Assembly (NCBI RefSeq): GCF_018687975.1
Contig: NZ_CP061310.1
Span: 682,001 to 746,000 of the forward strand
Source of the DNA: Polynucleobacter sp. es-EL-1
Lineage (GTDB): Bacteria; Pseudomonadota; Gammaproteobacteria; Burkholderiales; Burkholderiaceae
Reading direction: 5' to 3'
Length of the DNA stretch: 64,000 bases
The position numbers were made by a program, and so were the translations under genes. Positions 24,437 through 34,495 of the stretch are shown here, piece after piece. Each line of letters starts with the position of its first letter. The stretch's first letter is position 1. Below the pieces are notes generated by a model, which was given only the letters and a program-made list of their open reading frames with translations, searched no databases and was not told the DNA's origin.

Positions 24437-26752
24437 GTGAGCATGGTTGAAATCGAATTAGATGGTAAGGCAGTAGAAGTTCCGCAAGGTTCGATGGTGA
24501 TGCACGCCGCGAACAAAATCGGCACTTATATTCCCCACTTTTGCTATCACAAGAAATTGTCTATCGCTGCGAACTGCCGTATGTGTTTGGTTGAAGTGGA
24601 GAAGGCCCCTAAGCCATTGCCAGCATGTGCCACACCAGTGACACAAGGCATGAAAGTTTTTACGCACTCAGCCAAGGCGGTAGAAGCTCAACGGTCAGTC
24701 ATGGAGTTCCTCCTGATTAACCATCCTTTAGATTGCCCTATTTGCGATCAAGGTGGTGAGTGCCAGTTACAGGATTTAGCAGTAGGTTACGGTAAATCCA
24801 ATTCGCGTTACGAAGAAGAGAAGCGGGTGGTTTTCCATAAGAATGTGGGTCCACTCATCTCTATGCAAGAGATGTCACGTTGTATTCATTGCACCCGTTG
24901 CGTTCGCTTTGGTCAAGAAGTGGCTGGCGTTATGGAATTGGGCATGGTGAACCGCGGTGAGCATTCTGAAATTACTACTTTTGCTGGCCAAACGATTGAT
25001 TCAGAATTGTCTGGAAACATGATCGATATATGCCCAGTTGGCGCGTTAACCAGTAAGCCATTCCGTTATGCAGCCCGCACTTGGGAATTAGGCCGCAAGC
25101 GCTCAGTAAGTCCGCATGACAGCTTAGGTACCAATACCACCATTCAAACTAAAGCAAATAAAGTGATGCGGGTTGTCGCTCTGGAAAACGAAGCAATTAA
25201 TGAGTGCTGGATCAGTGACCGTGATCGCTTTGCCTACGAGGGTTTGAATAGTGCAGATCGTCTGACTACACCAATGGTTAAGCAGGGTGGCCAGTGGCTA
25301 GAGACTGATTGGGAATCAGCAATGGATTACGTTGCGCGATCACTCAAAACGATTTCTGCTGAAAGTGGTCCTGAGGCAATCGCTGCCTTAGCGCATCCAA
25401 TCTCCAGTTCTGAAGAGTTGCACTTGCTACAAAAAGTCATTCGTGGCCTCGGTTCAAGTCAAGTAGAGACTCGTTTGCGTCAAACGGACACTCAGGGTGC
25501 TGCAAGTGCTCCTTGGTTAGGTATGCCTATTAGCAAATTGAGCGAGCTCGATCGTGTTTTGGTGATTGGCAGTTTCCTGCGTAAAGATCAGCCATTAATT
25601 GCTGCGCGTCTTCGTACTGCTACCAAGCGCGGGCTTCAAGTCGCGCGTATTGATGCGGGTGGTGATGATTGGCTAATAAATACTGCAGCCAATATTTCAG
25701 TGGCACCAAGTCTGTGGATTAATGCATTAGGCGAAGTTGCTAGTGCAGTTGCTAAAGCAAAATCTGTGGCTTTACCCGCCGGTATTTCGGTATCTTCCAT
25801 TTCACCAGCAGCCCAAGCGATTGCTGATAGCCTCATATCAGGTACTACCAGCGCAGTGTTAATCGGTTCTGCTGCTCAATTTCATCCAGCCGCTTCCAGT
25901 CTGAATGCATTGGCTCAATTTATTGCTGCTCAGACAGGCGCTACTTTGGGATTCTTGCCGGTTGGTGGGAATGCAGTGGGTGCAAGCTTAGTGAATGCAA
26001 ATGGCGCTGGTGTTCAGTCCGTACTCTCAGGTGAGCGTCGTGCGGTTATTTTGATGAATATTGAGCCAGATGCAGATTTGCCAAATCCCCAGCAAGCACG
26101 CGCAGCCTTGGCAAAAGCCAATACTGTGATTGCCCTGAGCGCTTATCAGAGCCCTGATTTATTAGAAGTAGCTGATGTGATTTTGCCAATTGCTGCCTAC
26201 ACCGAGACAGTCTCTACCTATGTTAATGCAGAAGGTCGCGCGCAAACGATTCAACCTGCTGTCAAGCCTTTGGGTGATAGCCGTCCCGCCTGGAAAGTGC
26301 TTCGTGTACTGGGTGGCTTACTAAATCTTGATGGTTTCCTATTCAATATGCCTGAAGAAGTTTTGGGTGAGGCCTTGCCAGAAGACTATTGCAAGCTTCT
26401 GAATAATCATGTTTCAGCTAGCGTCCAAGCTAGCGCAGCGAGCTCTGGTTTAGAGCGCGTGTCTGATGTCAATATCTATAGTGGCGACCAGATTATTAGG
26501 CGCGCTCCAGCATTGCAATTAACCCGTGATGCTAAGCGTGGTAATCAAGTTGGCATTGGTCAGCAATTGTTTAATGAGCTTGGTCTTAAAGAGGGTGATG
26601 CAGTACGAGTCACTCAGGATGGTTTATCTGTAGATCTTCCGGCTTCATTGGAGTCTAGCTTGGCTAATGGGGTCATTAGAGTTTCTGCTGCTACTTTGGC
26701 TAGCGCTAAATTAGGGTCTATGTTTGGCCCTGTAACTGTGAGTAAGGCATAA
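24437..26752 (+). CDS. nuoG: NADH-quinone oxidoreductase subunit G
   Basis: The largest peripheral subunit (771 residues from this start). It has an N-terminal 2Fe-2S ferredoxin domain, the His/Cys 4Fe-4S motif (HPLDCPICDQGGEC), a CIHCTRC segment with a downstream CPVGAL Cys, then a molybdopterin-oxidoreductase-like domain. Three starts are possible: TTG 24416, GTG 24437 and ATG 24443. GGGA at 24424-24427 fits GTG 24437 best (9 bases), but ATG 24443 gives nearly the same protein. The C-terminal third is less conserved, as usual. Confidence 0.94.
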   Translation: MSMVEIELDGKAVEVPQGSMVMHAANKIGTYIPHFCYHKKLSIAANCRMCLVEVEKAPKPLPACATPVTQGMKVFTHSAKAVEAQRSVMEFLLINHPLDCPICDQGGECQLQDLAVGYGKSNSRYEEEKRVVFHKNVGPLISMQEMSRCIHCTRCVRFGQEVAGVMELGMVNRGEHSEITTFAGQTIDSELSGNMIDICPVGALTSKPFRYAARTWELGRKRSVSPHDSLGTNTTIQTKANKVMRVVALENEAINECWISDRDRFAYEGLNSADRLTTPMVKQGGQWLETDWESAMDYVARSLKTISAESGPEAIAALAHPISSSEELHLLQKVIRGLGSSQVETRLRQTDTQGAASAPWLGMPISKLSELDRVLVIGSFLRKDQPLIAARLRTATKRGLQVARIDAGGDDWLINTAANISVAPSLWINALGEVASAVAKAKSVALPAGISVSSISPAAQAIADSLISGTTSAVLIGSAAQFHPAASSLNALAQFIAAQTGATLGFLPVGGNAVGASLVNANGAGVQSVLSGERRAVILMNIEPDADLPNPQQARAALAKANTVIALSAYQSPDLLEVADVILPIAAYTETVSTYVNAEGRAQTIQPAVKPLGDSRPAWKVLRVLGGLLNLDGFLFNMPEEVLGEALPEDYCKLLNNHVSASVQASAASSGLERVSDVNIYSGDQIIRRAPALQLTRDAKRGNQVGIGQQLFNELGLKEGDAVRVTQDGLSVDLPASLESSLANGVIRVSAATLASAKLGSMFGPVTVSKA

Positions 26753-26760
26753 GGGACGAG

Positions 26761-27834
26761 ATGGATAATTTCTTGAACCTCATTACCACCCAAGGTGAGG
26801 CTATCTTTGGATCCTTGTGGCCTATGGTGTGGGCATTGGTGCGTATCGTAATTATTGTTTTGCCGATGTTTGGCGCAGTTGCTTACCTCACGCTTTGGGA
26901 GCGCAAGCTGATTGGCTGGATGCATATTCGTCTGGGCCCTAATCGCGTGGGTCCATTGGGTTTATTGCAACCGATTGCTGACGCCTTAAAGCTCTTGATG
27001 AAGGAGATTATTTCTCCAGCACGAGCCAGTAAAGTTCTCTATGTCATCGCTCCAGTGATGGTGATCATGCCGGCATTTGCTGCCTGGGCAGTGATTCCAT
27101 TTCAAGCCAAAATGGTTCTGGCTGATGTGAATGCCGGCTTGCTATACGTCATGGCGATTACTTCTATTGGTGTGTACGGAGTGATTTTGGCGGGTTGGTC
27201 ATCAAACTCTAAATATCCCTTCCTCGGAGCTATGCGTGCATCAGCACAAATGATCTCCTATGAGATTGCGATGGGCTTTGCTCTGGTGACAGTGTTGCTG
27301 ACTTCTGGCTCTTTGAATTTAAGTGAAATCGTTGCCTCACAAGAGCAGGGCTACTTCGCTAGTATTGGTTTGAACTTCCTGTCATGGAACTGGTTGCCAT
27401 TACTACCGATGTTCTTGATTTACTTTATTTCTGGTGTTGCTGAAACGAATCGCCATCCATTTGACGTGGTTGAAGGTGAGTCTGAAATTGTGGCAGGCCA
27501 TATGGTTGAGTACTCTGGAATGGCATTTGCCATGTTCTTCTTGGCTGAGTACGCCAATATGATTTTGATTGCTGCCTTGGCCTCAACCATGTTCTTAGGC
27601 GGTTGGTTACCGATTGTGGATTTGCCCATCTTGCGCGATATTCCAGGCTTCTTCTGGTTATTCGCTAAGACATTCATTCTTCTTTCTTGCGTGATTTGGT
27701 TGCGTGCTACTTTGCCGCGCTACCGTTACGACCAAATTATGCGTTTGGGCTGGAAGATCTTTATTCCCATCTGCGTATTTTGGGTGGTTGTCGTTGGTGC
27801 ATGGGTAGTGTCCCCATGGAACATTTGGAAATAA
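26761..27834 (+). CDS. nuoH: NADH-quinone oxidoreductase subunit H
   Basis: A 357-residue membrane subunit with about eight to nine spans that links the peripheral arm and quinone cavity to the membrane arm. The conserved ERKLIGWMHIRLGPNRVGP loop is near residues 46-64 and AETNRHPFDVVEGESE near 226-241. Starts 8 bases after nuoG. Confidence 0.96.
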   Translation: MDNFLNLITTQGEAIFGSLWPMVWALVRIVIIVLPMFGAVAYLTLWERKLIGWMHIRLGPNRVGPLGLLQPIADALKLLMKEIISPARASKVLYVIAPVMVIMPAFAAWAVIPFQAKMVLADVNAGLLYVMAITSIGVYGVILAGWSSNSKYPFLGAMRASAQMISYEIAMGFALVTVLLTSGSLNLSEIVASQEQGYFASIGLNFLSWNWLPLLPMFLIYFISGVAETNRHPFDVVEGESEIVAGHMVEYSGMAFAMFFLAEYANMILIAALASTMFLGGWLPIVDLPILRDIPGFFWLFAKTFILLSCVIWLRATLPRYRYDQIMRLGWKIFIPICVFWVVVVGAWVVSPWNIWK

Positions 27835-27845
27835 GTTGACTAATC

Positions 27846-28337
27846 ATGTTTAAGAAAATTTCCCAATTCATCGATAGCTTGATGCTCAAAGATATTTTGA
27901 CTGGTATGTCTATTACTGGAAGATATCTCTTTAAGCCAAAAATTACCGTTCAATATCCAGAAGAGAAGACACCTCAGTCTGCTCGTTTTCGTGGTTTGCA
28001 TGCTTTACGCCGTTATGAGAACGGCGAAGAGCGTTGTATTGGTTGCAAGTTATGCGAGGCAGTTTGCCCGGCCTATGCAATCACCATTGAAACTGCGGAG
28101 CGCGATGATGGCACTAGGCGTACTAGCCGCTATGACATTGATTTAACCAAGTGTATTTTCTGCGGCTTCTGCGAGGAGGCTTGCCCGGTAGATGCGATTG
28201 TTGAAACCAACATCTTTGAATATTTTGGCGATAAGCGTGGCGATTTGTACTTCACTAAAGAAATGCTCTTGGCGGTAGGTGATAAGTATGAAAAAGATAT
28301 TGCCGCTAACCGCGCAGCGGATGCGCCTTACCGTTAA
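27846..28337 (+). CDS. nuoI: NADH-quinone oxidoreductase subunit I
   Basis: A 163-residue subunit with two 4Fe-4S ferredoxin motifs, CIGCKLCEAVCP and CIFCGFCEEACP, holding clusters N6a and N6b. The N-terminus is amphipathic and associates with the membrane arm. Follows nuoH by 11 bases. Confidence 0.96.
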   Translation: MFKKISQFIDSLMLKDILTGMSITGRYLFKPKITVQYPEEKTPQSARFRGLHALRRYENGEERCIGCKLCEAVCPAYAITIETAERDDGTRRTSRYDIDLTKCIFCGFCEEACPVDAIVETNIFEYFGDKRGDLYFTKEMLLAVGDKYEKDIAANRAADAPYR

Positions 28338-28358
28338 TCGAATAAAGCTAAATATCCT

Positions 28359-29006
28359 ATGACATTCGATCCTTCCACTCTCTTCGCAGTATTTTTCTAT
28401 GCCTTTGCTGGACTTTTGGTGATTTCAGCTTTGCGTGTGATTACTGCCCGTAACCCAGTCCATGCTGCATTGTTCTTGGTGCTGTCTTTCTTTTGCGCCT
28501 CTGGTTTGTGGATGCTACTTAAAGCAGAGTTCCTAAGCTTAGCCTTGATCTTGGTTTATGTAGGCGCTGTGATGGTGCTCTTCTTATTCGTGGTGATGAT
28601 GCTCGATTTGGATCTAGAGCATCTGCGCCGGGATTTCAAGAAGTTTCTCCCTGTGGCATTTTTGATGGGGGCGGTAATCGTCCTAGAGCTTTCTATTGTT
28701 TTGATTCGGAGTTTTGTGGGAACTAGTGCGCCAGTTCAGCCAATGCCTGAAGAAATGATGGCAAGCAATACCCAAGCACTGGGTATGTTGATCTTCGTTG
28801 ACTATGTTTATGCTTTTGAAGTTGCAGGCGTGATTCTCTTGGTAGCAATTATTGCTGCTGTTGCCTTAACTTTACGTAATCGTAAAGACTCTAAATCTCA
28901 AAACGTTCATGAGCAGGTCAACGTGAACTCTGCTGATCGTATGCGTGTCGTCAAGATGGACTCCGATATGGCTGCAAAGCAAGATACACGCGGGGAGAAG
29001 AAATGA
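28359..29006 (+). CDS. nuoJ: NADH-quinone oxidoreductase subunit J
   Basis: A 215-residue membrane subunit with five spans in the first 170 residues; the conserved region ALILVYVGAVMVLFLFVVMML lies in the third. A charged, probably cytoplasmic tail of about 40 residues extends beyond the membrane domain. The stop overlaps nuoK by 4 bases. Confidence 0.95.
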   Translation: MTFDPSTLFAVFFYAFAGLLVISALRVITARNPVHAALFLVLSFFCASGLWMLLKAEFLSLALILVYVGAVMVLFLFVVMMLDLDLEHLRRDFKKFLPVAFLMGAVIVLELSIVLIRSFVGTSAPVQPMPEEMMASNTQALGMLIFVDYVYAFEVAGVILLVAIIAAVALTLRNRKDSKSQNVHEQVNVNSADRMRVVKMDSDMAAKQDTRGEKK

Positions 29007-29311
29007 CTATTACCCTAGCGCATTACTTGGTGCTTGGCGCAATATTGTTTGCGACCAGTGTTGTTGGTATTTTCTTAAACCGTAAAAATGTTATCGTCCT
29101 CTTAATGGCAATTGAATTGATGTTGCTTTCGGTGAACATGAACTTTATAGCCTTCTCCCATTACTTGGGTGACATGGCTGGTCAAGTATTCGTATTCTTT
29201 ATTTTGACTGTGGCTGCTGCTGAGGCGGCAATTGGTTTGGCAATCTTGGTAGTGCTCTTCCGTAAGGTTGACACCATCAATGCTGACAACCTTGACCACT
29301 TAAAAGGCTAG
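29003..29311 (+). CDS. nuoK: NADH-quinone oxidoreductase subunit K
   Basis: A 102-residue subunit with three spans. The membrane glutamates used in proton transfer are present (AIELMLLSVN and AAAEAAIGLAI). Its ATG overlaps the nuoJ stop, and its TAG overlaps the alternative GTG of nuoL. Confidence 0.96.
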   Translation: MTITLAHYLVLGAILFATSVVGIFLNRKNVIVLLMAIELMLLSVNMNFIAFSHYLGDMAGQVFVFFILTVAAAEAAIGLAILVVLFRKVDTINADNLDHLKG

Positions 29312-29313
29312 TG

Positions 29314-31374
29314 ATGCAATTAACCTTAACTGTTCCCGTTCTCTGCGCAATTCCGCTTGCGCCCTTATTTGGTTCTGTCATTGCAGGCTTTTTTGGAACT
29401 AAATTAGGTGGCAACCGAATTGGTCATGGCGCATGCCAGTTTGTGACGATTCTCGGCGTCATGGTTGCATTTGTTCTGTCTTGCTTTGTATTAGTGCAGG
29501 TGATGGATGGTTTTTATTTCAACGGTACTGTCTATCGTTGGATGCAGTTGGGTGAGCTCAGTCTGGACATTGGATTTTTAATTGATCCACTAACTGCCAC
29601 CATGATGTGTGTCGTGACCTTTGTGTCGCTGATGGTTCACATTTACACCATTGGGTATATGCAAGGGGAGGAGGGCTATAACCGCTTCTTCTCTTATATC
29701 TCACTCTTTACTTTTGCCATGCTGATGCTGGTGATGAGTAATAACCTCTTGCAGCTCTTCTTTGGCTGGGAGGCGGTAGGCGTTGTTTCTTACCTCTTGA
29801 TTGGTTTCTATTTTGAGCGTCAGTCAGCTGTGTTTGCCAATATGAAGGCTTTCTTAGTGAACCGTGTTGGTGACTTTGGCTTCATTCTGGGGATCGGTAT
29901 TTTGCTAGCTGGAACTGGCTCAATGCAATACGACGTGATTTTTTCCCAAAATAGCGCCTTAGCTGCTCAGACCTTGCCAGGTACAGACTGGAATTTGCTG
30001 ACGGTAGCTTGTATTTGCCTCTTTATCGGTGCGATGGGTAAGTCGGCTCAGTTCCCATTACATGTCTGGTTGCCAGACTCTATGGAAGGCCCAACGCCAA
30101 TTTCTGCATTGATTCATGCGGCAACCATGGTTACTGCCGGTATTTTCATGGTGTCGCGTATGTCACCATTGTTTGAGTTATCTGATGCGGCCCTGAGTTT
30201 TATTTTGGTGATCGGCTCAATTACTGCGCTGTTTATGGGCTTTCTGGGCATCGTCCAAAACGATATCAAGCGTGTGATTGCGTATTCCACCCTGTCACAG
30301 TTGGGTTACATGACAGTTGCTCTCGGTGTATCCGCTTACCCAATCGCCATCTTCCATTTGATGACCCATGCATTCTTTAAGGCGCTCTTGTTCCTTGCTG
30401 CTGGCAGTGTGATTTTGGGTATGCATCATGAGCAAGATATGCGCAAGATGGGTGGCCTATGGAAATACATGCCGATTACTTGCTTGATGATGCTATTGGG
30501 TAATCTAGCTTTGATTGGTACCCCGTTTTTCTCCGGCTTCTATTCCAAGGATTCTATTATTGAGGCGGTAGCTGCCAGTCATATTCCAGGTGCTGGATTT
30601 GCCTACTTTGCTGTGATGGCGAGCGTCTTTGTTACTGCCTTGTATTCCTTCCGTTTGTATTTCTATGTATTCCATGGCAAAGCTCGCTGGGGCCATGATG
30701 ATGCTCACGCACACGACCATCATCATGAGCATGCGGAGCAGGGCGATGATCATGCACATCACGGTTTGGCACCTGGTCAAAAGCCGCATGAATCACCTTT
30801 TGTGGTGACATTCCCATTAATACTCTTGGCTATTCCATCAGTCATTATTGGTTATTACACGATTACCCCATTGCTGTTTGGAAGCTACTTTGGTGATTCT
30901 ATTTTTATTGACATTGCAAAGCATCCCGTAATGAGAGAGTTAGCACAAGAATTCCATGGCCCTATTGCAATGGCGATTCACTCATTTACCTCCCCGGTTC
31001 TACTCTTAGTCGTCTTGGGTGTATTGACTGCAGCAATTGGCTATCTTTGGGCGCCTAAGTTGCCTGCTAAGTTTGCTGAAGCATTTGCCCCAATTAAGAA
31101 GCTTTTGGATAATAAATACTATCTCGATGACTTAAACCAAGCTGTATTTGCTAAAGGTTTACTGTGGATTGGTGGTGTCTTGTGGCATCGCGGTGATCAG
31201 CAGGCAATCGATGGTTTCTTGGTGAATGGTAGTGCGCATGCGGTAGGGCGCTTTTCTGCTGTGATCCGTCATTTGCAATCCGGTTATCTCTATCACTATG
31301 CCTTCGCAATGATTGCGGGCTTGGCGGTATTGCTGGCTTGGGTTTTATACGCTTACCTGCCTTTTGTTCGCTAG
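29314..31374 (+). CDS. nuoL: NADH-quinone oxidoreductase subunit L
   Basis: A 686-residue antiporter-like proton-pumping subunit. It has about 14 spans plus the long lateral helix at the C-terminal side. The pumping-site motif GWEAVGVVSYLLIGF and the lysine-bearing GAMGKSAQFPLHVWLPDSMEGPTP segment are intact. ATG 29314 is chosen; GTG 29311 would add one residue. A His/Asp-rich loop (residues 460-484, ten His) lies between spans in the C-terminal part. Confidence 0.96.
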   Translation: MQLTLTVPVLCAIPLAPLFGSVIAGFFGTKLGGNRIGHGACQFVTILGVMVAFVLSCFVLVQVMDGFYFNGTVYRWMQLGELSLDIGFLIDPLTATMMCVVTFVSLMVHIYTIGYMQGEEGYNRFFSYISLFTFAMLMLVMSNNLLQLFFGWEAVGVVSYLLIGFYFERQSAVFANMKAFLVNRVGDFGFILGIGILLAGTGSMQYDVIFSQNSALAAQTLPGTDWNLLTVACICLFIGAMGKSAQFPLHVWLPDSMEGPTPISALIHAATMVTAGIFMVSRMSPLFELSDAALSFILVIGSITALFMGFLGIVQNDIKRVIAYSTLSQLGYMTVALGVSAYPIAIFHLMTHAFFKALLFLAAGSVILGMHHEQDMRKMGGLWKYMPITCLMMLLGNLALIGTPFFSGFYSKDSIIEAVAASHIPGAGFAYFAVMASVFVTALYSFRLYFYVFHGKARWGHDDAHAHDHHHEHAEQGDDHAHHGLAPGQKPHESPFVVTFPLILLAIPSVIIGYYTITPLLFGSYFGDSIFIDIAKHPVMRELAQEFHGPIAMAIHSFTSPVLLLVVLGVLTAAIGYLWAPKLPAKFAEAFAPIKKLLDNKYYLDDLNQAVFAKGLLWIGGVLWHRGDQQAIDGFLVNGSAHAVGRFSAVIRHLQSGYLYHYAFAMIAGLAVLLAWVLYAYLPFVR

Positions 31375-31398
31375 GCCTTTGTTACTTAAGTAGCCATC

Positions 31399-32865
31399 AT
31401 GATTCTTTCTTACGCCATCTGGATCCCGATTGTTTTCGGCATCATTATTCTGTTCTACGGTTCGGAGAAGCCTTCCGCTGGAGTGCGCTGGCTCGCGTTG
31501 ACTGGCTCAATTTTGGGTTTCATTGCGACGCTCCCCTTAATTATCCAGTTTGATATCGCTAACCCCGGTATGCAGTTTGTTGAGAAGATTAGCTGGATTC
31601 CGCGCTACGATATTAATTACTACCTTGGTATTGATGGCATCTCTGTTTGGTTTATCGTCTTAACTGCATTCATTAACATTTTTGTTGTGATTGCCGCTTG
31701 GGAGGTGATTGAAACCAAGGTCTCCCAATATATGGCTTCGTTCATGATCCTTTCGGGGTTAATGATCGGTGTATTTGCTGCTTTAGATGCTTTACTGTTC
31801 TACGTATTCTTTGAGGCGACTCTGATTCCGATGTACATCATCATCGGTGTATGGGGTGGTCATAACCGTATCTACGCGGCGTTTAAGTTCTTCCTGTACA
31901 CATTGCTAGGGTCATTGTTGACTTTGGTTGCAATGCTTTATCTGTACAACGTTACCAATACCTTTGATATCTTGGCTTGGCATAATGCGCGCCTGGATAT
32001 CGTTGAGCAGATGTTGTTGTTCTTTGCTTTCTTTATGGCATTTGCTGTCAAAGTGCCAATGTGGCCGCTCCATACCTGGTTACCAGACGTGCACGTTGAG
32101 GCGCCAACAGGTGGCTCAGTGGTGTTGGCTGCCATCATGCTAAAGCTTGGTGCCTATGGTTTCTTGCGCTTCTCATTACCGATTGCTCCAGATGCCAGCC
32201 AGTATCTCGGACCATTAATTATTTTCCTATCATTGGTGGCAGTAATTTATGTTGGTGCTGTCGCCTTAGTGCAAAAAGATATGAAAAAGCTCGTGGCTTA
32301 CTCATCAGTGGCGCACATGGGTTTTGTGACCCTCGGCTTCTTCCTATTTAGCCCTCTGGGTATTGAGGGCGGTATTGTGCAGATGATTTCCCATGGCTTT
32401 GTTGCTGGCGCCATGTTCTTGTCGATCGGCGTTCTTTATGACCGTATGCATACCCGTCAGATTGCTGATTACGGTGGCGTAGTTCATCGCATGCCAGCGT
32501 TCACAGCCTTTGCGGTGCTGATGGCGATGGCTAATTGCGGCCTACCAGCAACCTCTGGATTCGTGGGTGAGTTCATGGTGATTTTGGCTGCCGTGGACTA
32601 TGACTTTGTGATTGGTCTCTTGGCGGCAACTGCCTTAATGCTTGGTGCCGCTTACTCCTTATGGATGGTCAAGCGCGTATTCTTTGGCGCAATTACTAAT
32701 GAGCATGTTGCTGCATTAAAAGATTTAAATGCACGCGAGTATTTCATGATGACCGTATTGTCTATTTGTGTGATTGGTATGGGTGTCTATCCCAAACCGT
32801 TTACTGATGTGATTCATCCAGCCGTGATTAATCTGCTACAGCATGTTGCTGTCAGCAAACTCTGA
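31399..32865 (+). CDS. nuoM: NADH-quinone oxidoreductase subunit M
   Basis: A 488-residue antiporter-like subunit with about 14 spans. The YVFFEATLIPMYIIIGVWG segment bears the key membrane Glu, and AVKVPMWPLHTWLPDVHVEAPT bears the pumping Lys. Follows nuoL by 24 bases. Confidence 0.96.
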   Translation: MILSYAIWIPIVFGIIILFYGSEKPSAGVRWLALTGSILGFIATLPLIIQFDIANPGMQFVEKISWIPRYDINYYLGIDGISVWFIVLTAFINIFVVIAAWEVIETKVSQYMASFMILSGLMIGVFAALDALLFYVFFEATLIPMYIIIGVWGGHNRIYAAFKFFLYTLLGSLLTLVAMLYLYNVTNTFDILAWHNARLDIVEQMLLFFAFFMAFAVKVPMWPLHTWLPDVHVEAPTGGSVVLAAIMLKLGAYGFLRFSLPIAPDASQYLGPLIIFLSLVAVIYVGAVALVQKDMKKLVAYSSVAHMGFVTLGFFLFSPLGIEGGIVQMISHGFVAGAMFLSIGVLYDRMHTRQIADYGGVVHRMPAFTAFAVLMAMANCGLPATSGFVGEFMVILAAVDYDFVIGLLAATALMLGAAYSLWMVKRVFFGAITNEHVAALKDLNAREYFMMTVLSICVIGMGVYPKPFTDVIHPAVINLLQHVAVSKL

Positions 32866-32875
32866 GTACAAGCTA

Positions 32876-34381
32876 ATGCAAGAATTTGATCTATTCGCCA
32901 TCCTGCCGGAACTTGTTTTATTAGTAGCTGCCTGCCTATTATTAGTAGTTAGCGTCTATGTACCGGAGCGCCAGCCATCTACACCTGGTGTAGAGCAAGA
33001 TATTTTCCATACGCCACGTGGAGTTGGTTTCGTCTACTTCTTTACGATTATTTTGCTGGTTTATCTTGTTTTTGTTTATTTAGCGCGGATGGCTGACCCA
33101 TCTGTTGTTGCTATGAATGGTTTGTTTCAATCAGATCCATTCTCCAATCTGCTTAAAGCCTGCTCCTGTGGCGCAGTCCTCATTAGCTTGATCTATTCGA
33201 AGCAATACCTTACTGATAGATCAATGTTCCGCCCAGACTTCATTGTGTTGGCCTTACTTGCGCTATTAGGTCAATGTATTTTGATTTCTGGTTCGAATCT
33301 TCTGACTCTTTATCTGGGCCTGGAGTTAATGGCTTTACCAACCTATGCTTTGGTAGCCATGCGCCACAGCAATGAGAAGAGTGTTGAGGCAGCAATTAAG
33401 TACTTCATTCTCGGAGCCTTGGCATCCGGTTTCTTGTTATATGGCATGTCTATGCTCTACGGCGTGACTGGCTCGCTAGACCTAATCGAGATCTTTAGAA
33501 CAGTCGCTGATCCTCGTGTAAATCATTTGGTAATGGCGTTTGGTCTAGTCTTTATTGTTTCTGGATTGGCGTTCAAATTGGGCGTTGTGCCTTTCCATAT
33601 GTGGGTTCCTGATGTTTATCAGGGCGCACCCACCGCAGTGACATTGATGATTGCCGCCGCACCTAAAATTGCTGCATTTGCATTGTTATTCCGCCTTTTG
33701 GTTAATACTTTATTGCCACTACTGGGCGATTGGCAGCCAATGCTGGTATTGCTAGCGGTTTTATCTTTATTGGTTGGTAATATCACTGCAATTGCGCAAA
33801 CCAATATGAAGCGTATGTTGGCCTATTCTGCGATTGCGCAAATGGGCTTTGTATTGCTTGGCATGTTGTCAGTCTTTGATGATCACGCGTTTAGCGCATC
33901 GATGTTCTATGCGATTACTTATGTGTTAACCACACTGGGAAGTTTCGGCCTGTTGATGATGTTGTCACGCAAGGGCCATGATTGTGAAACCATTGATGAC
34001 CTTAAGGGTTTGAATAAGCGTCACCCTTGGTTTGCATTTATCGGCCTGGTCATGATGTTCTCCTTAGCTGGTATTCCGCCTACCGTTGGTTTTGCTGCCA
34101 AATTGGGTGTGCTTGAGGCCCTGGTTGATGGCGGACATACTTTCTTGGCTGTGATTGCTGTGATTGCTTCACTCATCGGTGCTTTTTACTACCTTAGAGT
34201 GGTTAAGGTCATGTACTTTGATGAGCCAAAGGCAGAACATGTCTCTGAAGTTACTGGTTCAAGCTATGCAAAAGGTATTTTGAGTTTGAATGCGATATTT
34301 GTGCTGATTTTGGGTATCTTCCCAGCGGGATTGATGGCGGTATGTCTAGATGCAATGCGACGGACTTTATTGGGTTCATAA
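32876..34381 (+). CDS. nuoN: NADH-quinone oxidoreductase subunit N
   Basis: The last complex I subunit, 501 residues, antiporter-like with about 14 spans. LTLYLGLELMALPTYALVA and FKLGVVPFHMWVPDVYQGAPT carry the conserved charged residues. ATG 32876 (MQEFDLFAILPEL) is chosen over a frame from 32843 that overlaps nuoM. A strong terminator follows 18 bases after the stop. Confidence 0.95.
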   Translation: MQEFDLFAILPELVLLVAACLLLVVSVYVPERQPSTPGVEQDIFHTPRGVGFVYFFTIILLVYLVFVYLARMADPSVVAMNGLFQSDPFSNLLKACSCGAVLISLIYSKQYLTDRSMFRPDFIVLALLALLGQCILISGSNLLTLYLGLELMALPTYALVAMRHSNEKSVEAAIKYFILGALASGFLLYGMSMLYGVTGSLDLIEIFRTVADPRVNHLVMAFGLVFIVSGLAFKLGVVPFHMWVPDVYQGAPTAVTLMIAAAPKIAAFALLFRLLVNTLLPLLGDWQPMLVLLAVLSLLVGNITAIAQTNMKRMLAYSAIAQMGFVLLGMLSVFDDHAFSASMFYAITYVLTTLGSFGLLMMLSRKGHDCETIDDLKGLNKRHPWFAFIGLVMMFSLAGIPPTVGFAAKLGVLEALVDGGHTFLAVIAVIASLIGAFYYLRVVKVMYFDEPKAEHVSEVTGSSYAKGILSLNAIFVLILGIFPAGLMAVCLDAMRRTLLGS

Positions 34382-34399
34382 AAACCCAATAGACCCATG

Positions 34400-34429
34400 A
34401 AAGGCTCCTTATTGGAGCCTTTTGCTTTT
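34400..34429 (+). terminator. Terminator of the nuo operon
   Basis: A 9-base-pair stem, AAAGGCTCC (34400-34408) with GGAGCCTTT (34414-34422), loop TTATT, then a T-rich tract to 34429. It lies just after nuoN. Confidence 0.9.
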
Positions 34430-34495
34430 GTGTCATCATGATTTTGTATGATGGGCTAAACGGAATTTCCCATTTTGTAGTGATGACTGTGAGTA

